From NCBI RefSeq assembly GCF_014645555.1, contig NZ_BMLY01000003.1:62001-126000 (forward strand): a stretch of DNA of 64,000 bases. The letters are read 5' to 3'. A program made the translations under genes and the position numbers. The notes under the pieces are model-generated. The model had not been told where the DNA came from and did not search any database. It worked only from the letters and a program-made list of their open reading frames with translations. The stretch's first letter is position 1; the number at the start of each line of letters is the position of its first letter. Below, in pieces: positions 1 through 8,774 of the stretch. Origin of the DNA: Silvimonas amylolytica (GTDB lineage: Bacteria; Pseudomonadota; Gammaproteobacteria; Burkholderiales; Chitinibacteraceae).

Positions 1-456
1 GCTTGGCATGTCATAGCGAACAACGTTCTTGGCGTAGTTGCTTTGATCGAAGCCGTAGTCACGGACCAGCCATTCAGCACCGGTATCACCGTACAGGCGA
101 TCCAGCGCGTCGTAGGTCGGGCTCAGCATGTTACCGGCACGGAATGTACCGTAATCACCAGTCAGACCGATGTAGGCTTGACGATTGCCCCAGTTAGCGG
201 TGCCACCTTGAGTGCGGTTGCCCGGCTGGTTCTGGATTTCTTGTTCGACACGCCAGATCACCTTGCCGCCAGCATCGAGCTTGTCGCTGCCGGAAACGCC
301 AATGATCGCGTCGTAGGAAACACCGCCGGACTTGGTATTGCCGGCCTTCAAGTAATCAACACCGCCAGTGATGCTACCGTCGATGGTCACATCGGCCATG
401 GCTGCACCGGTACCCAGGGCCAGTGCTACGGCGAGCGTTGTATATTTGATTTTCAT
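1..456 (-). CDS. Gram-negative porin, N-terminal part (cut by window edge)
   Basis: Translation on the minus strand begins MKIKYTTLAVALALGTGAAM, a classic signal peptide with cleavage after AMA. It continues into the first strands of a 16-stranded general porin (DVTIDGSITGGVDY, then IIGVSGSDKLDAGGKVIWRVEQE and a GNRQAYIGL segment). This is the pattern of the porin_4 / neisserial trimeric porin family of outer-membrane diffusion channels. Only about 152 residues lie in the window, so the C-terminal strands and constriction loop cannot be judged. An AGGAGA ribosome-binding site lies 6 nt before the ATG at 456. The gene is divergent from parA. The family call is firm; the individual porin type is not determinable here. 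Confidence 0.93.
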   Translation of the reverse strand, partial: MKIKYTTLAVALALGTGAAMADVTIDGSITGGVDYLKAGNTKSGGVSYDAIIGVSGSDKLDAGGKVIWRVEQEIQNQPGNRTQGGTANWGNRQAYIGLTGDYGTFRAGNMLSPTYDALDRLYGDTGAEWLVRDYGFDQSNYAKNVVRYDMPS

Positions 457-664
457 TTGTATTCTCCTTTGTCTGAATCCACGTCTTGTTTGGCTTGACG
501 GCAGTGCCGCAAACTTGGATGCAGTTTAAGGAGCGGGCTTTTCATACACCCGTAACTATTTCCAACAGCATATTGTGAATTTTTACGGAATTTTTTTGAT
601 CAAAGTCGCTACATATGCGCGTGCTATATTGACCTGGCGCATAAACGCTAAACGGGATTTACGC

Positions 665-1435
665 ATGGTCCGACGAGTCGTGTTCAACCAGAAGGGCGGT
701 GTGGGCAAGTCGACCATCACCGTTAACCTGGCCGCTGCGGCGGCGCTGGCCGGTCGGTCAGTTCTTGTCGTGGACCTGGATCACCAAGGCAACGCCAGCC
801 GCTACCTGTTGGGTGAAACGGCCAGTGAAACGACACCGACACTCACCCAGTTCTTTGAGCAAACGCTCAATTTCAGCCTCTATTCCAATACCATTGAAGA
901 CTTTGTCCACGCCACGCAATGCCCGGGGCTTTACGTTCTGCCTGCAGGAGCCGGGCTGGCCGAGCAACAAGCCAAACTGGAGTCTCGGTACAAGATCTTC
1001 AAATTACGTGAATCCTTGCAAGAATTGGGCGCCCGATTTGATGAAATCTGGTTAGATACGCCGCCGGCGCTCAACTTCTTTACATTATCCGCGCTGATTG
1101 CTGCAGATCGCTGCCTGATTCCGTTTGATTGCGACGCCTTTTCACGCGATGCGCTCGTTGGGTTATTGGACCGCGTAGCCGAAATACGCGCTGATCATAA
1201 TCCTGCGCTCAGTGTGGAAGGGATTGTCGTCAACCAGTTCCAGCCACGTGCCACGCTGCCAACACGCATGGTCGATGAACTCAAATCACGGGGGTTGCCT
1301 GTGCTGGAGCCATTTCTGAATAGTTCTGTGAAGGTGCGCGAATCTCACGAGCGTGCCGTGCCGCTGGTACAGCTGGAGCCACGCCACAAACTCGCTCAGG
1401 CATTTAGCGCCCTCTATCAATCACTGGCAAAATGA
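665..1435 (+). CDS. Orphan ParA-family ATPase
   Basis: A 256-residue ParA/Soj-like P-loop ATPase. The deviant Walker A motif KGGVGKST lies at about residues 9-16, followed by VDLDHQGNAS (switch region) and WLDTPPALNF (Walker B-like). ParA proteins bind DNA as ATP dimers and position plasmids, chromosomes or protein clusters. No parB, parS or centromere-like repeat is visible nearby. The next gene, 46 nt downstream, encodes a receiver-HATPase protein. Such orphan ParAs often position cytoplasmic or polar machinery, but the cargo here is unknown. The start at 665 removes a non-conserved 30-residue extension and places the P-loop in its usual N-terminal position. The ribosome-binding site is poor. 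Confidence 0.88.
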   Translation: MVRRVVFNQKGGVGKSTITVNLAAAAALAGRSVLVVDLDHQGNASRYLLGETASETTPTLTQFFEQTLNFSLYSNTIEDFVHATQCPGLYVLPAGAGLAEQQAKLESRYKIFKLRESLQELGARFDEIWLDTPPALNFFTLSALIAADRCLIPFDCDAFSRDALVGLLDRVAEIRADHNPALSVEGIVVNQFQPRATLPTRMVDELKSRGLPVLEPFLNSSVKVRESHERAVPLVQLEPRHKLAQAFSALYQSLAK

Positions 1436-1481
1436 ATCCTTTGGGCGCAACCTGGCCCGCGCGCCAGGAGAAAACATACAC

Positions 1482-2396
1482 ATGAGTGCAGGCATTCTGG
1501 ATAAAAAACCGCGTTTGCTGATCGTCGACGACGAACCCTTCAACCTGGAAATCCTCACCGAGCATTTGCAGGATGCAGACTACGACGTGGTCACCGCAGA
1601 CGATGGCGAGGCCGCGTGGGACCTGTTGTCCCGTGACCGTGCGTTTGATGCCATTTTGCTGGATCGTATGATGCCGCGCATGGATGGCATGGCCTTGCTG
1701 GCCCGCCTGAAACAGCAGCCAGAACTGATGCAAGTGCCCGTGATCATGCAAACCGCGGTCGGCGCTGCTGAAAACGTACGTGAAGGGCTGACTGCGGGTG
1801 CTTATTACTATCTGATCAAGCCGTTTCAGCGCGACATGCTGCTGGCCATTGTCAGTGCGGCCGTCGAGTTCTACCGCGAGAAGCGGCAGCTTGAACAACA
1901 ACTAGTCGCCCAGGCCGGGAATTATGGGCAGCTGATGAGCGCAGAATTTGAGTTCAGTTCGATGGAAGAAGCGCGCCAACTAACCCTGGTGTTGTCGCAT
2001 GCTTGCCCCGAACCCCAACGCGTGGCGCTCGGCTTGTCCGAGTTGCTGGTGAACGCGGTAGAACACGGCAACCTGGGGATTCGCTACGGTGAGAAAACCC
2101 GCTTGCTGCAGCTGGGGCGCTGGCAGGATGAGGTGGAATCCCGCCTGGCCAATCCTGAGTACGCGGCGCGGCGCGTGCGTGTGAATTTCAGCCGCAGCAA
2201 AGAGACCATCACCATTGTCATTACTGATGAGGGTAATGGTTTTGACTGGCGGCCTTTCCTCGAGTTTTCACCCGAGCGGGCGTTTGACCCGCATGGTCGC
2301 GGTATTTCGATGGCCCGCATGCTGTCGTTTGACCAGATCGAGTATCAGGGTACCGGCAATACCGTGATGGCACAGGTGCGGCTGGCGGTGGGTTGA
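1482..2396 (+). CDS. Response regulator fused to an anti-sigma-type HATPase domain
   Basis: A 304-residue two-domain protein. Residues 10-130 form a receiver domain with the acidic pair IVDDE, phosphoacceptor Asp61 in LLDRMMP, and Lys in IKPF. A linker helix follows (REKRQLEQQL). Residues 165-304 form a GHKL ATPase of the RsbW/SpoIIAB type, with N-box SELLVNAVEHGN, G1 box TDEGNGFDW and G2 box PHGRGISMARML. There is no dimerisation/His domain, so it is not a histidine kinase. By family logic it would be a phosphorylation-gated Ser/Thr kinase acting on a STAS protein. Its ATPase resembles the C-terminal domain of the protein at 20278-21993. The start has a CAGGAG site. It is probably co-transcribed with the ParA gene. 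Confidence 0.9.
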   Translation: MSAGILDKKPRLLIVDDEPFNLEILTEHLQDADYDVVTADDGEAAWDLLSRDRAFDAILLDRMMPRMDGMALLARLKQQPELMQVPVIMQTAVGAAENVREGLTAGAYYYLIKPFQRDMLLAIVSAAVEFYREKRQLEQQLVAQAGNYGQLMSAEFEFSSMEEARQLTLVLSHACPEPQRVALGLSELLVNAVEHGNLGIRYGEKTRLLQLGRWQDEVESRLANPEYAARRVRVNFSRSKETITIVITDEGNGFDWRPFLEFSPERAFDPHGRGISMARMLSFDQIEYQGTGNTVMAQVRLAVG

Positions 2397-2405
2397 TCGG
2401 GTGAG

Positions 2406-3191
2406 TTATTCCAGAATTTCAACTGGCATGCCCAGCTCAATCTGCCCGGCATTACGTGCCAGTACGTTTTGCCCGAACTCGGCGCCTTCCGGCCCTTTGC
2501 GGCGTTTGGCGATGGTGCGCAGCGGTTCTTGATCGTCTGATTTTTCAGCCGTGTGCGGATCTACCGTGGTGAACACGCAGCGCCCGCATGGCTTGTCGAT
2601 CTGGAACACCACGTTGCCGATCCGGATGCTTTTCCAGCCGTCCTCTGCAAATGGGTCCGCGCCGGACACCACGAGATTAGGCCGGAAACGCGCCATTTCC
2701 ATATCACGTCCTACCCATTCATTCAGTTGCAGGCGCGACGATTCGCCAATCAGCAGTAATGGATATCCATCTGCAAAGGACAGCGGGATATCCGGATGCC
2801 GTTTGACCCGGCGCTGCGGGTCGCCGGTATACAGCAGGCGAGCCTTGCGACCGAGATAATCACTGATCCAGGCGTCTGCCTCATGGGCGCCGGTCCAGGC
2901 GCCAAACTGGTCTTTCCAGACATGGGCATCGCATGCGGCAGTGAACTGGCTGCGCTCAATACTTAACATGGGCATACCGGGTGCGCTGAGCGTCAGGCTA
3001 TGCTCGTCCACCTCGGTGTCGATCTTCACCATGGTCGGGCAGTCACGCCCGGTAATCATGACGCCTTCATCCGAAGTGACCATCCATGCCCGGTCATCCG
3101 GCAGGCCCAGTGGCGTGACTTCGCTATGACGCATGGCGAGGCCTTTGACGGATTTCACGGGATAACGGTAGATCGCACTCAGCACAGGCAT
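2406..3191 (-). CDS. MOSC domain-containing protein
   Basis: A 261-residue protein with a MOSC N-terminal beta-barrel (LSAIYRYPVKSVKG...DDRAWMV) followed by a MOSC domain with the conserved Cys region DKPCGRCVFTTVDP and a closing ARNAGQIELGMPVEIL. It resembles YcbX and mARC-type proteins, which bind molybdenum cofactor and reduce N-hydroxylated compounds. The C-terminal 2Fe-2S ferredoxin domain of YcbX is absent, so an external electron donor would be needed. The ATG at 3191 starts directly at the conserved barrel; a longer reading upstream is not conserved-looking. It ends 9 nt from the convergent receiver-HATPase gene with no clear terminator between them. Confidence 0.88.
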   Translation of the reverse strand: MPVLSAIYRYPVKSVKGLAMRHSEVTPLGLPDDRAWMVTSDEGVMITGRDCPTMVKIDTEVDEHSLTLSAPGMPMLSIERSQFTAACDAHVWKDQFGAWTGAHEADAWISDYLGRKARLLYTGDPQRRVKRHPDIPLSFADGYPLLLIGESSRLQLNEWVGRDMEMARFRPNLVVSGADPFAEDGWKSIRIGNVVFQIDKPCGRCVFTTVDPHTAEKSDDQEPLRTIAKRRKGPEGAEFGQNVLARNAGQIELGMPVEILE

Positions 3192-3237
3192 GGCAGTCTC
3201 GCAAAAGCAGGGTTGAAGGCGTGAATTGCCAAGCTTA

Positions 3238-5520
3238 TCACCACTGCTCGAACCAGTAATGTGGGTGTTGCTCCCGCCAGCGACTGACCGATAGCGTGGC
3301 ACCCTGAGTCGCCAGGGTAATGGCGCCATCCCGATCCGTGCGCAAATCCCGTGCACCAGCTTGCGCATAGCGGGCGACGATTTCAGGTCGCGGATGGTGG
3401 AACCGGTTCAGATAGCCAGATGAAAAGACGACCCAGGCCGGACGCGTGGTATCGACAAACGTGGCAGAAGAGGACGTGATGCTGCCATGATGACCCGCCA
3501 CCACGATATCGAAATGCCCCAGCCAGTTGCGGCTGAGCATTTCACTCTCTTGCGCTACGCCGACATCAGCAGGGATCAACATGCGTTGGTGCGCGGTTTC
3601 GATCTCCAGTACGCAACCGCGGGCATTTTCATCAGGCATGCTGGCTTCAGGCACGGGCCAGACCAATGTAAAGCTCACACCATCCCAGTCCCAGCTCTGG
3701 CCGGCTTCACAGGTTTCATCATGACGAGCCAGTCCCAGCGCAGGATGGTCGGCTGGCAACTGCGCCAGCAAGGTCTCGACGGGGAGCGTTTGCAGTAGCG
3801 CCTGAGCACTGCCGGAATGGTCGTTATCCTTGTGGGACACAATCAGCGTATCCAGCCGTCGAACTTGCCTGTTGCGCAAGACCGGCAGAATGGCCCGATC
3901 TGCCTGACCGGGTTTGCCGGTGTCAAACACCAAAGTGTGATGTCGGGTCTGCACCAGCACGGATAACCCTTGATCCACGTCGATGATGGTGGCCACAAAT
4001 TCACCCGGTGCAATCACTGGTGTGGGCACGACGAAGAGGGGGGTTGCCATGATGAGCCCCAGCCATCGTCCTGGCACGCCTCTTGGCAGCATCAACAACC
4101 ACAGCCCGAGCATGGCCGGCAGGATGGTCCACGCGGGCGGCGGCGCGAAGTCAGGCGAGGGGACGTGGGTCGCCAGCAAAGCCAGCAGCCAGTGTGTCGC
4201 TGCAAAGGTACGCTCCGCCGCATGCCAGAGCCAGCCGCTCGGGTCAGCTAACCCGGCAAGGGTTAAAGGGGTTACCAGCATACTGACGACCGGTATGGCG
4301 ACAGCATTGGCCAGTGGAGAGACAAGTGGCAGGCGGCCGAACACGACCAGCAACACGGGTAGCGTCCCCAGCGTGACCGCTAACTCGGTGCGCACCCAGC
4401 CAGACCATCCTTTGATGGGGCGAACCCGGTTACCACTTAACCAAAGCAGCGCACCAACGGCCAGAAAAGATAACCAGAAGCCGGCAGAGATCACTGCAAA
4501 CGGGTCAACGATCACAACCACCAACAAAGCCAGCATCCATATCGTGCCCTTGGTCAGGGGGTGCCCGCATAGCAGGCAAAGAATGCCGGTGGCCAGCATC
4601 AGTACCGCCCGCTGGGTAGGAATGCCCAGCCCCGCTAGCAGGCTGTACAGCAGGGCGGCACATAGCCCGACCCATAACTGCTGCCGGCGCAAATTGCAGT
4701 GGCCCAGTAAACCGGGCAGACGTTTACCGATGATGCCCGCGAGCCAACCGGTCAGTGCTGCAATCATCGACACATGCAAGCCTGATATCACGGTCAAGTG
4801 TGTGGTCCCGGTTTGCGCGAAGTCTCGCCATTGGTCCCGGCTGATATGGCTCCGATCGCCCGTTGCAGTTGCCACGATGACGCCCGCCCAAGGGGCATTG
4901 CCCAAAGCATGCAAGATGCGCTGGATCACCGTTTCACGAAGACGATCAATCCCGGCTTGCCAGGCAAAACCCCGTTGTTTCTCCCCGCTTTTGACGTGAC
5001 CCGTTGCGCCTTCGCCTTGTTGCAGCATCCATGCTTCAGTGTCAAACCCGCCTGGATTTTGCTGCCCGTGTACACGTCGGGGCTGAAAGGTGAGTCTCCA
5101 GCGTGTACCGGCTGACAGGTCCGGGTGTTCGCCCCACCATGAAAGCGACAACCGTGCAGGGAGCGTGGTATCCGGTGTCAGAACCCGCGTGGGCACAAAG
5201 ACAAACCGCACGCCGAACTCGCTGCTTTGAGGCAAACCGCGTACATAGCCCTCGGCGATCACCGTACTTTGTTCCAGCGCCGGATTCAGGCGATCCGCCA
5301 TGCGCCAGTGCGCACGCAGATTGGCCCAGCCGAACCCGGTTATCAGCATGAGTGCGATGATCGCCAACCGCTTGCAACGGCCGCGGCAGCGCCAGGCAAC
5401 GAAAGCACACAGGAGTATCAACGGGAGTGGGGCATAGACGGCCGGCAGTACTGGCTGCATTTGCAGAAGACAAACGCCAACGACCAGCGCGGCCATGCCG
5501 CCAAGATAAGAAATCAGCAT
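3238..5520 (-). CDS. comEC: DNA internalisation competence protein ComEC/Rec2
   Basis: A roughly 760-residue polytopic inner-membrane protein with the three ComEC parts. An N-terminal DUF4131 region with two membrane helices and an OB-like fold comes first. A central competence domain of many helices contains the HLTVISGLHVSMIAAL signature. A C-terminal metallo-beta-lactamase-like domain carries TLIVSHKDNDHSGS, VVAGHHGS and DVGVAQ elements. ComEC forms the channel for single-stranded DNA during natural transformation, which suggests competence potential; no other com or pil gene is in this window. The start is ambiguous. ATG 5520 has AGGG at good spacing and precedes the first membrane helix, while a GTG at 5592 in frame would add 24 residues. 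It is divergent from the ubiquinone hydroxylase gene. Confidence 0.93.
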   Translation of the reverse strand: MLISYLGGMAALVVGVCLLQMQPVLPAVYAPLPLILLCAFVAWRCRGRCKRLAIIALMLITGFGWANLRAHWRMADRLNPALEQSTVIAEGYVRGLPQSSEFGVRFVFVPTRVLTPDTTLPARLSLSWWGEHPDLSAGTRWRLTFQPRRVHGQQNPGGFDTEAWMLQQGEGATGHVKSGEKQRGFAWQAGIDRLRETVIQRILHALGNAPWAGVIVATATGDRSHISRDQWRDFAQTGTTHLTVISGLHVSMIAALTGWLAGIIGKRLPGLLGHCNLRRQQLWVGLCAALLYSLLAGLGIPTQRAVLMLATGILCLLCGHPLTKGTIWMLALLVVVIVDPFAVISAGFWLSFLAVGALLWLSGNRVRPIKGWSGWVRTELAVTLGTLPVLLVVFGRLPLVSPLANAVAIPVVSMLVTPLTLAGLADPSGWLWHAAERTFAATHWLLALLATHVPSPDFAPPPAWTILPAMLGLWLLMLPRGVPGRWLGLIMATPLFVVPTPVIAPGEFVATIIDVDQGLSVLVQTRHHTLVFDTGKPGQADRAILPVLRNRQVRRLDTLIVSHKDNDHSGSAQALLQTLPVETLLAQLPADHPALGLARHDETCEAGQSWDWDGVSFTLVWPVPEASMPDENARGCVLEIETAHQRMLIPADVGVAQESEMLSRNWLGHFDIVVAGHHGSITSSSATFVDTTRPAWVVFSSGYLNRFHHPRPEIVARYAQAGARDLRTDRDGAITLATQGATLSVSRWREQHPHYWFEQW

Positions 5521-5648
5521 GGTCGCTACCCTGGCAGGCAGACCCGGTACTGGCGATGTAGATGGCGAATTTGCTTGTGCTGCGTCAAGCACAGGGCAGG
5601 TGTAATCCTGGTATCCCGGTGTATCGGGGCATCTGCTACACTCGCCCC

Positions 5649-6827
5649 ATGAAATTTCATGATGCAGATGTCCTGATCGTTGGTGGCGGCCTGGTCGGCT
5701 GTGCGCTGGCTTGCGCGCTCAAGGACACGCCGTTGCAGGTCACGCTGGTCGATAGTCATCCGCCCGCGCAAAGCTGGGATGCTGCGACCTGGGACAGCCG
5801 TATCTACGCCATCAGTCCGGCCAGTCGGCGTTTTCTGATGCAGATCGGTGCCTGGCAACGTATGGATGCCAGCCGGTTGCAGTCGGTGGGGCAGATGCGT
5901 ATCGCCGGCGATGATGGCCGCGCAGAGTTGGCTTTCACCGCTGTCGAAGCCCGAACGGACGAACTGGCACGGATTGTAGAATCCCGCGAGTTGCAACGCG
6001 CGTTATGGCAGGCCGCGTCAGAGTCACCTAACGTCACACTGATTGCACCGGCTCAACCGAGTGCTTTGCACGACGAGCCAGATGGTGGCAAATTGCTGGC
6101 GCTCTCCCATGGCCCCCGCCTATCTGCGCGACTCGTGATCGGTGCTGATGGCGTACAGTCCTGGGTGCGTTCCCAAGCCGGAATCGAAGAGAAAACAACA
6201 CCGTATAACCAGTGGGGCGTGGTGGCGAATTTCGAATGCGAGAAGCCGCACCTGGCCACCGCGAGCCAATGGTTTTTTGAAGACGGCGTGCTGGCGTTTT
6301 TACCCCTGGCCGGGCAGCGTATGTCCATGGTCTGGTCGTGTGGGGAGGTGCGCAAAAATGCGCTGCTGAGCCTGTCGGCAGACGCGCTATGCCAGGAAGT
6401 GGCGCGCGCCGGGCAAAACCGGCTGGGCGAACTCAACGTTATTTCTCCGGCTGCGGCGTTCCCGCTGCGGCTGATGCATGTGGCCGATCTGGTCAAGCCT
6501 GCATTGGCGCTGATTGGTGACGCCGCTCATGCGGTACACCCGCTCGCCGGGCAGGGGGTAAACCTGGGTTTTGGCGATGCCATGGAACTGGCGCGTATTC
6601 TGAAAGCCGAACCCGCAAGCCGCTGCGGCGATTATCTGGTGTTGCGCCGCTATGAGCGGGCGCGGCGCGAAAATGTGTTGCTGATGCAGGGCGTCACGCA
6701 TGGCCTGCAAAAGCTCTTCAACAACACCAATCCGGTGCTGCGCATATTGCGCAATACCGGGCTTGGACTGACCGACCAATGGGCATGGCTGAAGCATCGA
6801 CTGATCCAGCATGCCATGAACGCTTAA
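5649..6827 (+). CDS. UbiH/UbiF/COQ6-family FAD-dependent monooxygenase
   Basis: A 392-residue flavoprotein hydroxylase of the ubiquinone biosynthesis class. It shows the FAD dinucleotide motif VLIVGGGLVGCALA at the N-terminus, the substrate-proximal DSRIYAISPAS segment, the DG motif VIGADGVQSWVR, and the second FAD motif LIGDAAHAVHPLAGQGVNLGFGDA typical of UbiH/COQ6. It would hydroxylate the aromatic ring of a ubiquinone precursor with O2 and NADPH. Which ring position (UbiH, UbiF, UbiI, UbiL or UbiM type) cannot be assigned by eye. The chosen ATG is 5 residues before the FAD motif. dsbC follows after 9 nt, so the pair is probably one transcript. Confidence 0.92.
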   Translation: MKFHDADVLIVGGGLVGCALACALKDTPLQVTLVDSHPPAQSWDAATWDSRIYAISPASRRFLMQIGAWQRMDASRLQSVGQMRIAGDDGRAELAFTAVEARTDELARIVESRELQRALWQAASESPNVTLIAPAQPSALHDEPDGGKLLALSHGPRLSARLVIGADGVQSWVRSQAGIEEKTTPYNQWGVVANFECEKPHLATASQWFFEDGVLAFLPLAGQRMSMVWSCGEVRKNALLSLSADALCQEVARAGQNRLGELNVISPAAAFPLRLMHVADLVKPALALIGDAAHAVHPLAGQGVNLGFGDAMELARILKAEPASRCGDYLVLRRYERARRENVLLMQGVTHGLQKLFNNTNPVLRILRNTGLGLTDQWAWLKHRLIQHAMNA

Positions 6828-6836
6828 AGGGAAAGC

Positions 6837-7589
6837 ATGAAGTTACCCCGTATCGTCCGTATTCTGGCTATCAGTGGCCTGTTGACGCTGGTGGCATGCA
6901 GCGCGGAAGCTGAAACCCCAAATGCCAAGCAGCTGCATGACAAACTCCAGCAGTTGTTGCCAGGCCGGGACATCACCAGCGTGAGCCCGTCGCCAATGAA
7001 AGGCGTTTATGAGGTCGTTGTGGGTGGGCACCAGATCATCTACACCGATGCAAAAGGTGATTACGTCCTGCTCGGTGAAATGATCGACATGAAAAACAAG
7101 GTCAGCCTGACTCAGGCGCGCGCCGCAGAACTCTCGCGCACAGACTTTGCCAAGCTGCCGTTCGATCAGTCATTCAAGGAAGTACGTGGCGATGGTAGCC
7201 GCAAGCTGGCTGTTTTCTCTGATCCCGATTGCCCATTTTGCAAGCGCCTGGAAAACGACAGCCTGGCTGGCGTGACCAACGTGACGATCTACACCTTCTT
7301 GTTCCCGCTTAACATTCACCAGGATGCCGAGCGTAAATCCAGACTGTTGTGGTGTGCAACGGATCGTGATGCCGCCTGGCGTGACTGGATGGACCACGGC
7401 AAGCTGCCAGAGAACAAGGGTGATTGCGAAAACCCGATCCAGCGCAACCTGGCTCTGGGTGACAAGCTGGGCATTACCGGTACGCCAGCACTTGTGTTCG
7501 CCAATGGCCGCATGGTGTCGGGTGCGATCCCCAAAGAACAGCTGGAACAGCTGCTGAGCCACGGTGGCCCGGACCAATCCATGCAGTAA
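6837..7589 (+). CDS. dsbC: Thiol:disulfide interchange protein DsbC
   Basis: A 250-residue periplasmic disulfide isomerase. An N-terminal dimerisation domain (KQLHDKLQQLLPG...VVGGHQIIYTDAKGDYVL) is followed by a thioredoxin-fold domain with active site CPFC in SDPDCPFCKRLE. A second Cys pair is present (LLWCATDRD and KGDCENP), and the cis-Pro loop is GITGTPALVF. It rearranges wrong disulfides in exported proteins. The leader ends TLVACSAEAETP: LVAC fits a lipobox, so the protein may be lipid-anchored, although AEA-ET is a possible signal peptidase I site. It lies 9 nt after the Ubi hydroxylase gene and ends in a strong terminator. Confidence 0.95.
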   Translation: MKLPRIVRILAISGLLTLVACSAEAETPNAKQLHDKLQQLLPGRDITSVSPSPMKGVYEVVVGGHQIIYTDAKGDYVLLGEMIDMKNKVSLTQARAAELSRTDFAKLPFDQSFKEVRGDGSRKLAVFSDPDCPFCKRLENDSLAGVTNVTIYTFLFPLNIHQDAERKSRLLWCATDRDAAWRDWMDHGKLPENKGDCENPIQRNLALGDKLGITGTPALVFANGRMVSGAIPKEQLEQLLSHGGPDQSMQ

Positions 7590-7597
7590 GCGGTGTT

Positions 7598-7643
7598 AAC
7601 ACCAACAAAAAAGCAGCCTTTGGGCTGCTTTTTTGTTGGTGTT
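7598..7643. terminator. Bidirectional intrinsic terminator, dsbC / TraB-GumN genes
   Basis: A perfect 21-nt inverted repeat (7598-7618 with 7623-7643) with a 4-nt loop. The stem has a GC core GCAGCC/GGCTGC flanked by A6 and T6 tracts, so it can terminate the plus-strand dsbC and the minus-strand TraB/GumN gene. Its outer arm ACCAACAAAAAA is shared with the terminator at 11624-11667. Confidence 0.93.
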
Positions 7644-7660
7644 TGCGGCGTTCTGGCGGT

Positions 7661-8596
7661 TTATTTGGCGTTAGCCTGCGCTGTGTCATAAATCGGTGTG
7701 AGCGTGTAGCCGGCCTTCTTCAACAAGGCAACCAGGCCTTGCGGGCCCGGCAGGTGCATGGCGCCGACGGCAATGAAAGCATTGCCCTTGGCCAGCGGGG
7801 CTTGCAGGCGCTCGGCAAAACGCACATTGCGGTCGGTCAGCACGTCTTTGCGTGCCCAGGTACGAAACCAGGCTTGGTCAGCACTGGACATGTTCGGGTC
7901 ATCTTGCGAAGAGACAGCCATAATGCGGGTCAGATCACGGGCAACATATGCGTCAATAATCTGGCGCGTCTGCATGGCGTATTCATCCTGGTGATCCAGC
8001 ATGCTGTAAAGCATGGCGCGCTGTTTGTCTTCTGGCATGTTCTGAAACAGCGACAACTGTTCCTGAATGGTCTCAAGACCGCTGTAGTTCTTGCCGCCTT
8101 CGACCGACATCTTGGCCAGCAGCAAATCCAGCGGCAACTGGCCGGGCTGTTTTTTGGGTTCCATCATCAGCATGGCCGCCGCCCAGATATACAGGCGGCG
8201 GGTCGCGACTTCCGGGTACTCGCGGGCATTCAGTTCCGGCAAGAGTTTCTGGTAATGGGCGTCGTCGATATGTGCTGACAGCAGATCGCCTTCTGGCCGC
8301 AGTACGGCGCGGGCCATGTCCATCATCATGTTCAGGTCGATACGGATCTCGGTATAAACCTGGTCGGATGAATCAAACGCTTTTTGAACCGGGGCGGACA
8401 ATGTCGTCACGCGCGGGTCCGCCACGTGCGCAGTACCAAACAGCCAGGATGATGAGGTGCCGGGCTTGTCGATACGCCAGAAAATGGCGTGCGGAAAAGT
8501 CTGGGTTTTATCTGAAGCGGCTTGCGCCACTTGTGGCAAAAAGGCAGCCAGAGTCAGCGCCGCGGCGACAAGCCGCAGGCAAAGGCGGGCGAACAT
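7661..8596 (-). CDS. TraB/GumN family protein, exported
   Basis: A 311-residue protein with a signal peptide (MFARLCLRLVAAALTLAAF...VAQAA) and the TraB/GumN start FWRIDKPGTSSSWLFGTAHV. The family's second conserved element appears near the C-terminus as NAFIAVGAMHLPGPQGLVALLKKAGY. The TIKI/TraB/GumN superfamily has a metal-dependent protease-like fold with paired GX2H motifs; here GTAHV and GAMHLPG carry them. In bacteria the physiological substrate is generally unknown. A strong AGGAAGAGGAAA ribosome-binding region precedes the ATG. It is convergent with dsbC and likely monocistronic. Confidence 0.92.
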   Translation of the reverse strand: MFARLCLRLVAAALTLAAFLPQVAQAASDKTQTFPHAIFWRIDKPGTSSSWLFGTAHVADPRVTTLSAPVQKAFDSSDQVYTEIRIDLNMMMDMARAVLRPEGDLLSAHIDDAHYQKLLPELNAREYPEVATRRLYIWAAAMLMMEPKKQPGQLPLDLLLAKMSVEGGKNYSGLETIQEQLSLFQNMPEDKQRAMLYSMLDHQDEYAMQTRQIIDAYVARDLTRIMAVSSQDDPNMSSADQAWFRTWARKDVLTDRNVRFAERLQAPLAKGNAFIAVGAMHLPGPQGLVALLKKAGYTLTPIYDTAQANAK

Positions 8597-8774
8597 GGTG
8601 GTTTCCTCTTCCTCGGGAACGGGACTAACTGGTTCTAATTGATGTTTTGCGGGTCAGCAGTTTTACTGCCTGCTAATCCGTGAGGGCCCAGTATAACGAA
8701 AGTCCCCGCACGGCTGACAGGACAGGGATGACTGGGCCCGGGTTGCGGGCATATTTGCAACCGCGAAGCGTTTG

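Noticed and set aside
3238-5520. Neisseria-type DNA uptake sequence repeats, given comEC and paired terminators
   Set aside because: The Neisseria uptake core GCCGTCTGAA was not seen. The shared terminator arms have a different sequence and only three copies here, so no uptake role can be claimed.
8684-8739. Inverted repeat GGGCCCAGT / ACTGGGCCC before the TraB/GumN gene
   Set aside because: Nine-base arms separated by 38 nt, with no T run and no second copy. It could be chance in GC-rich DNA.
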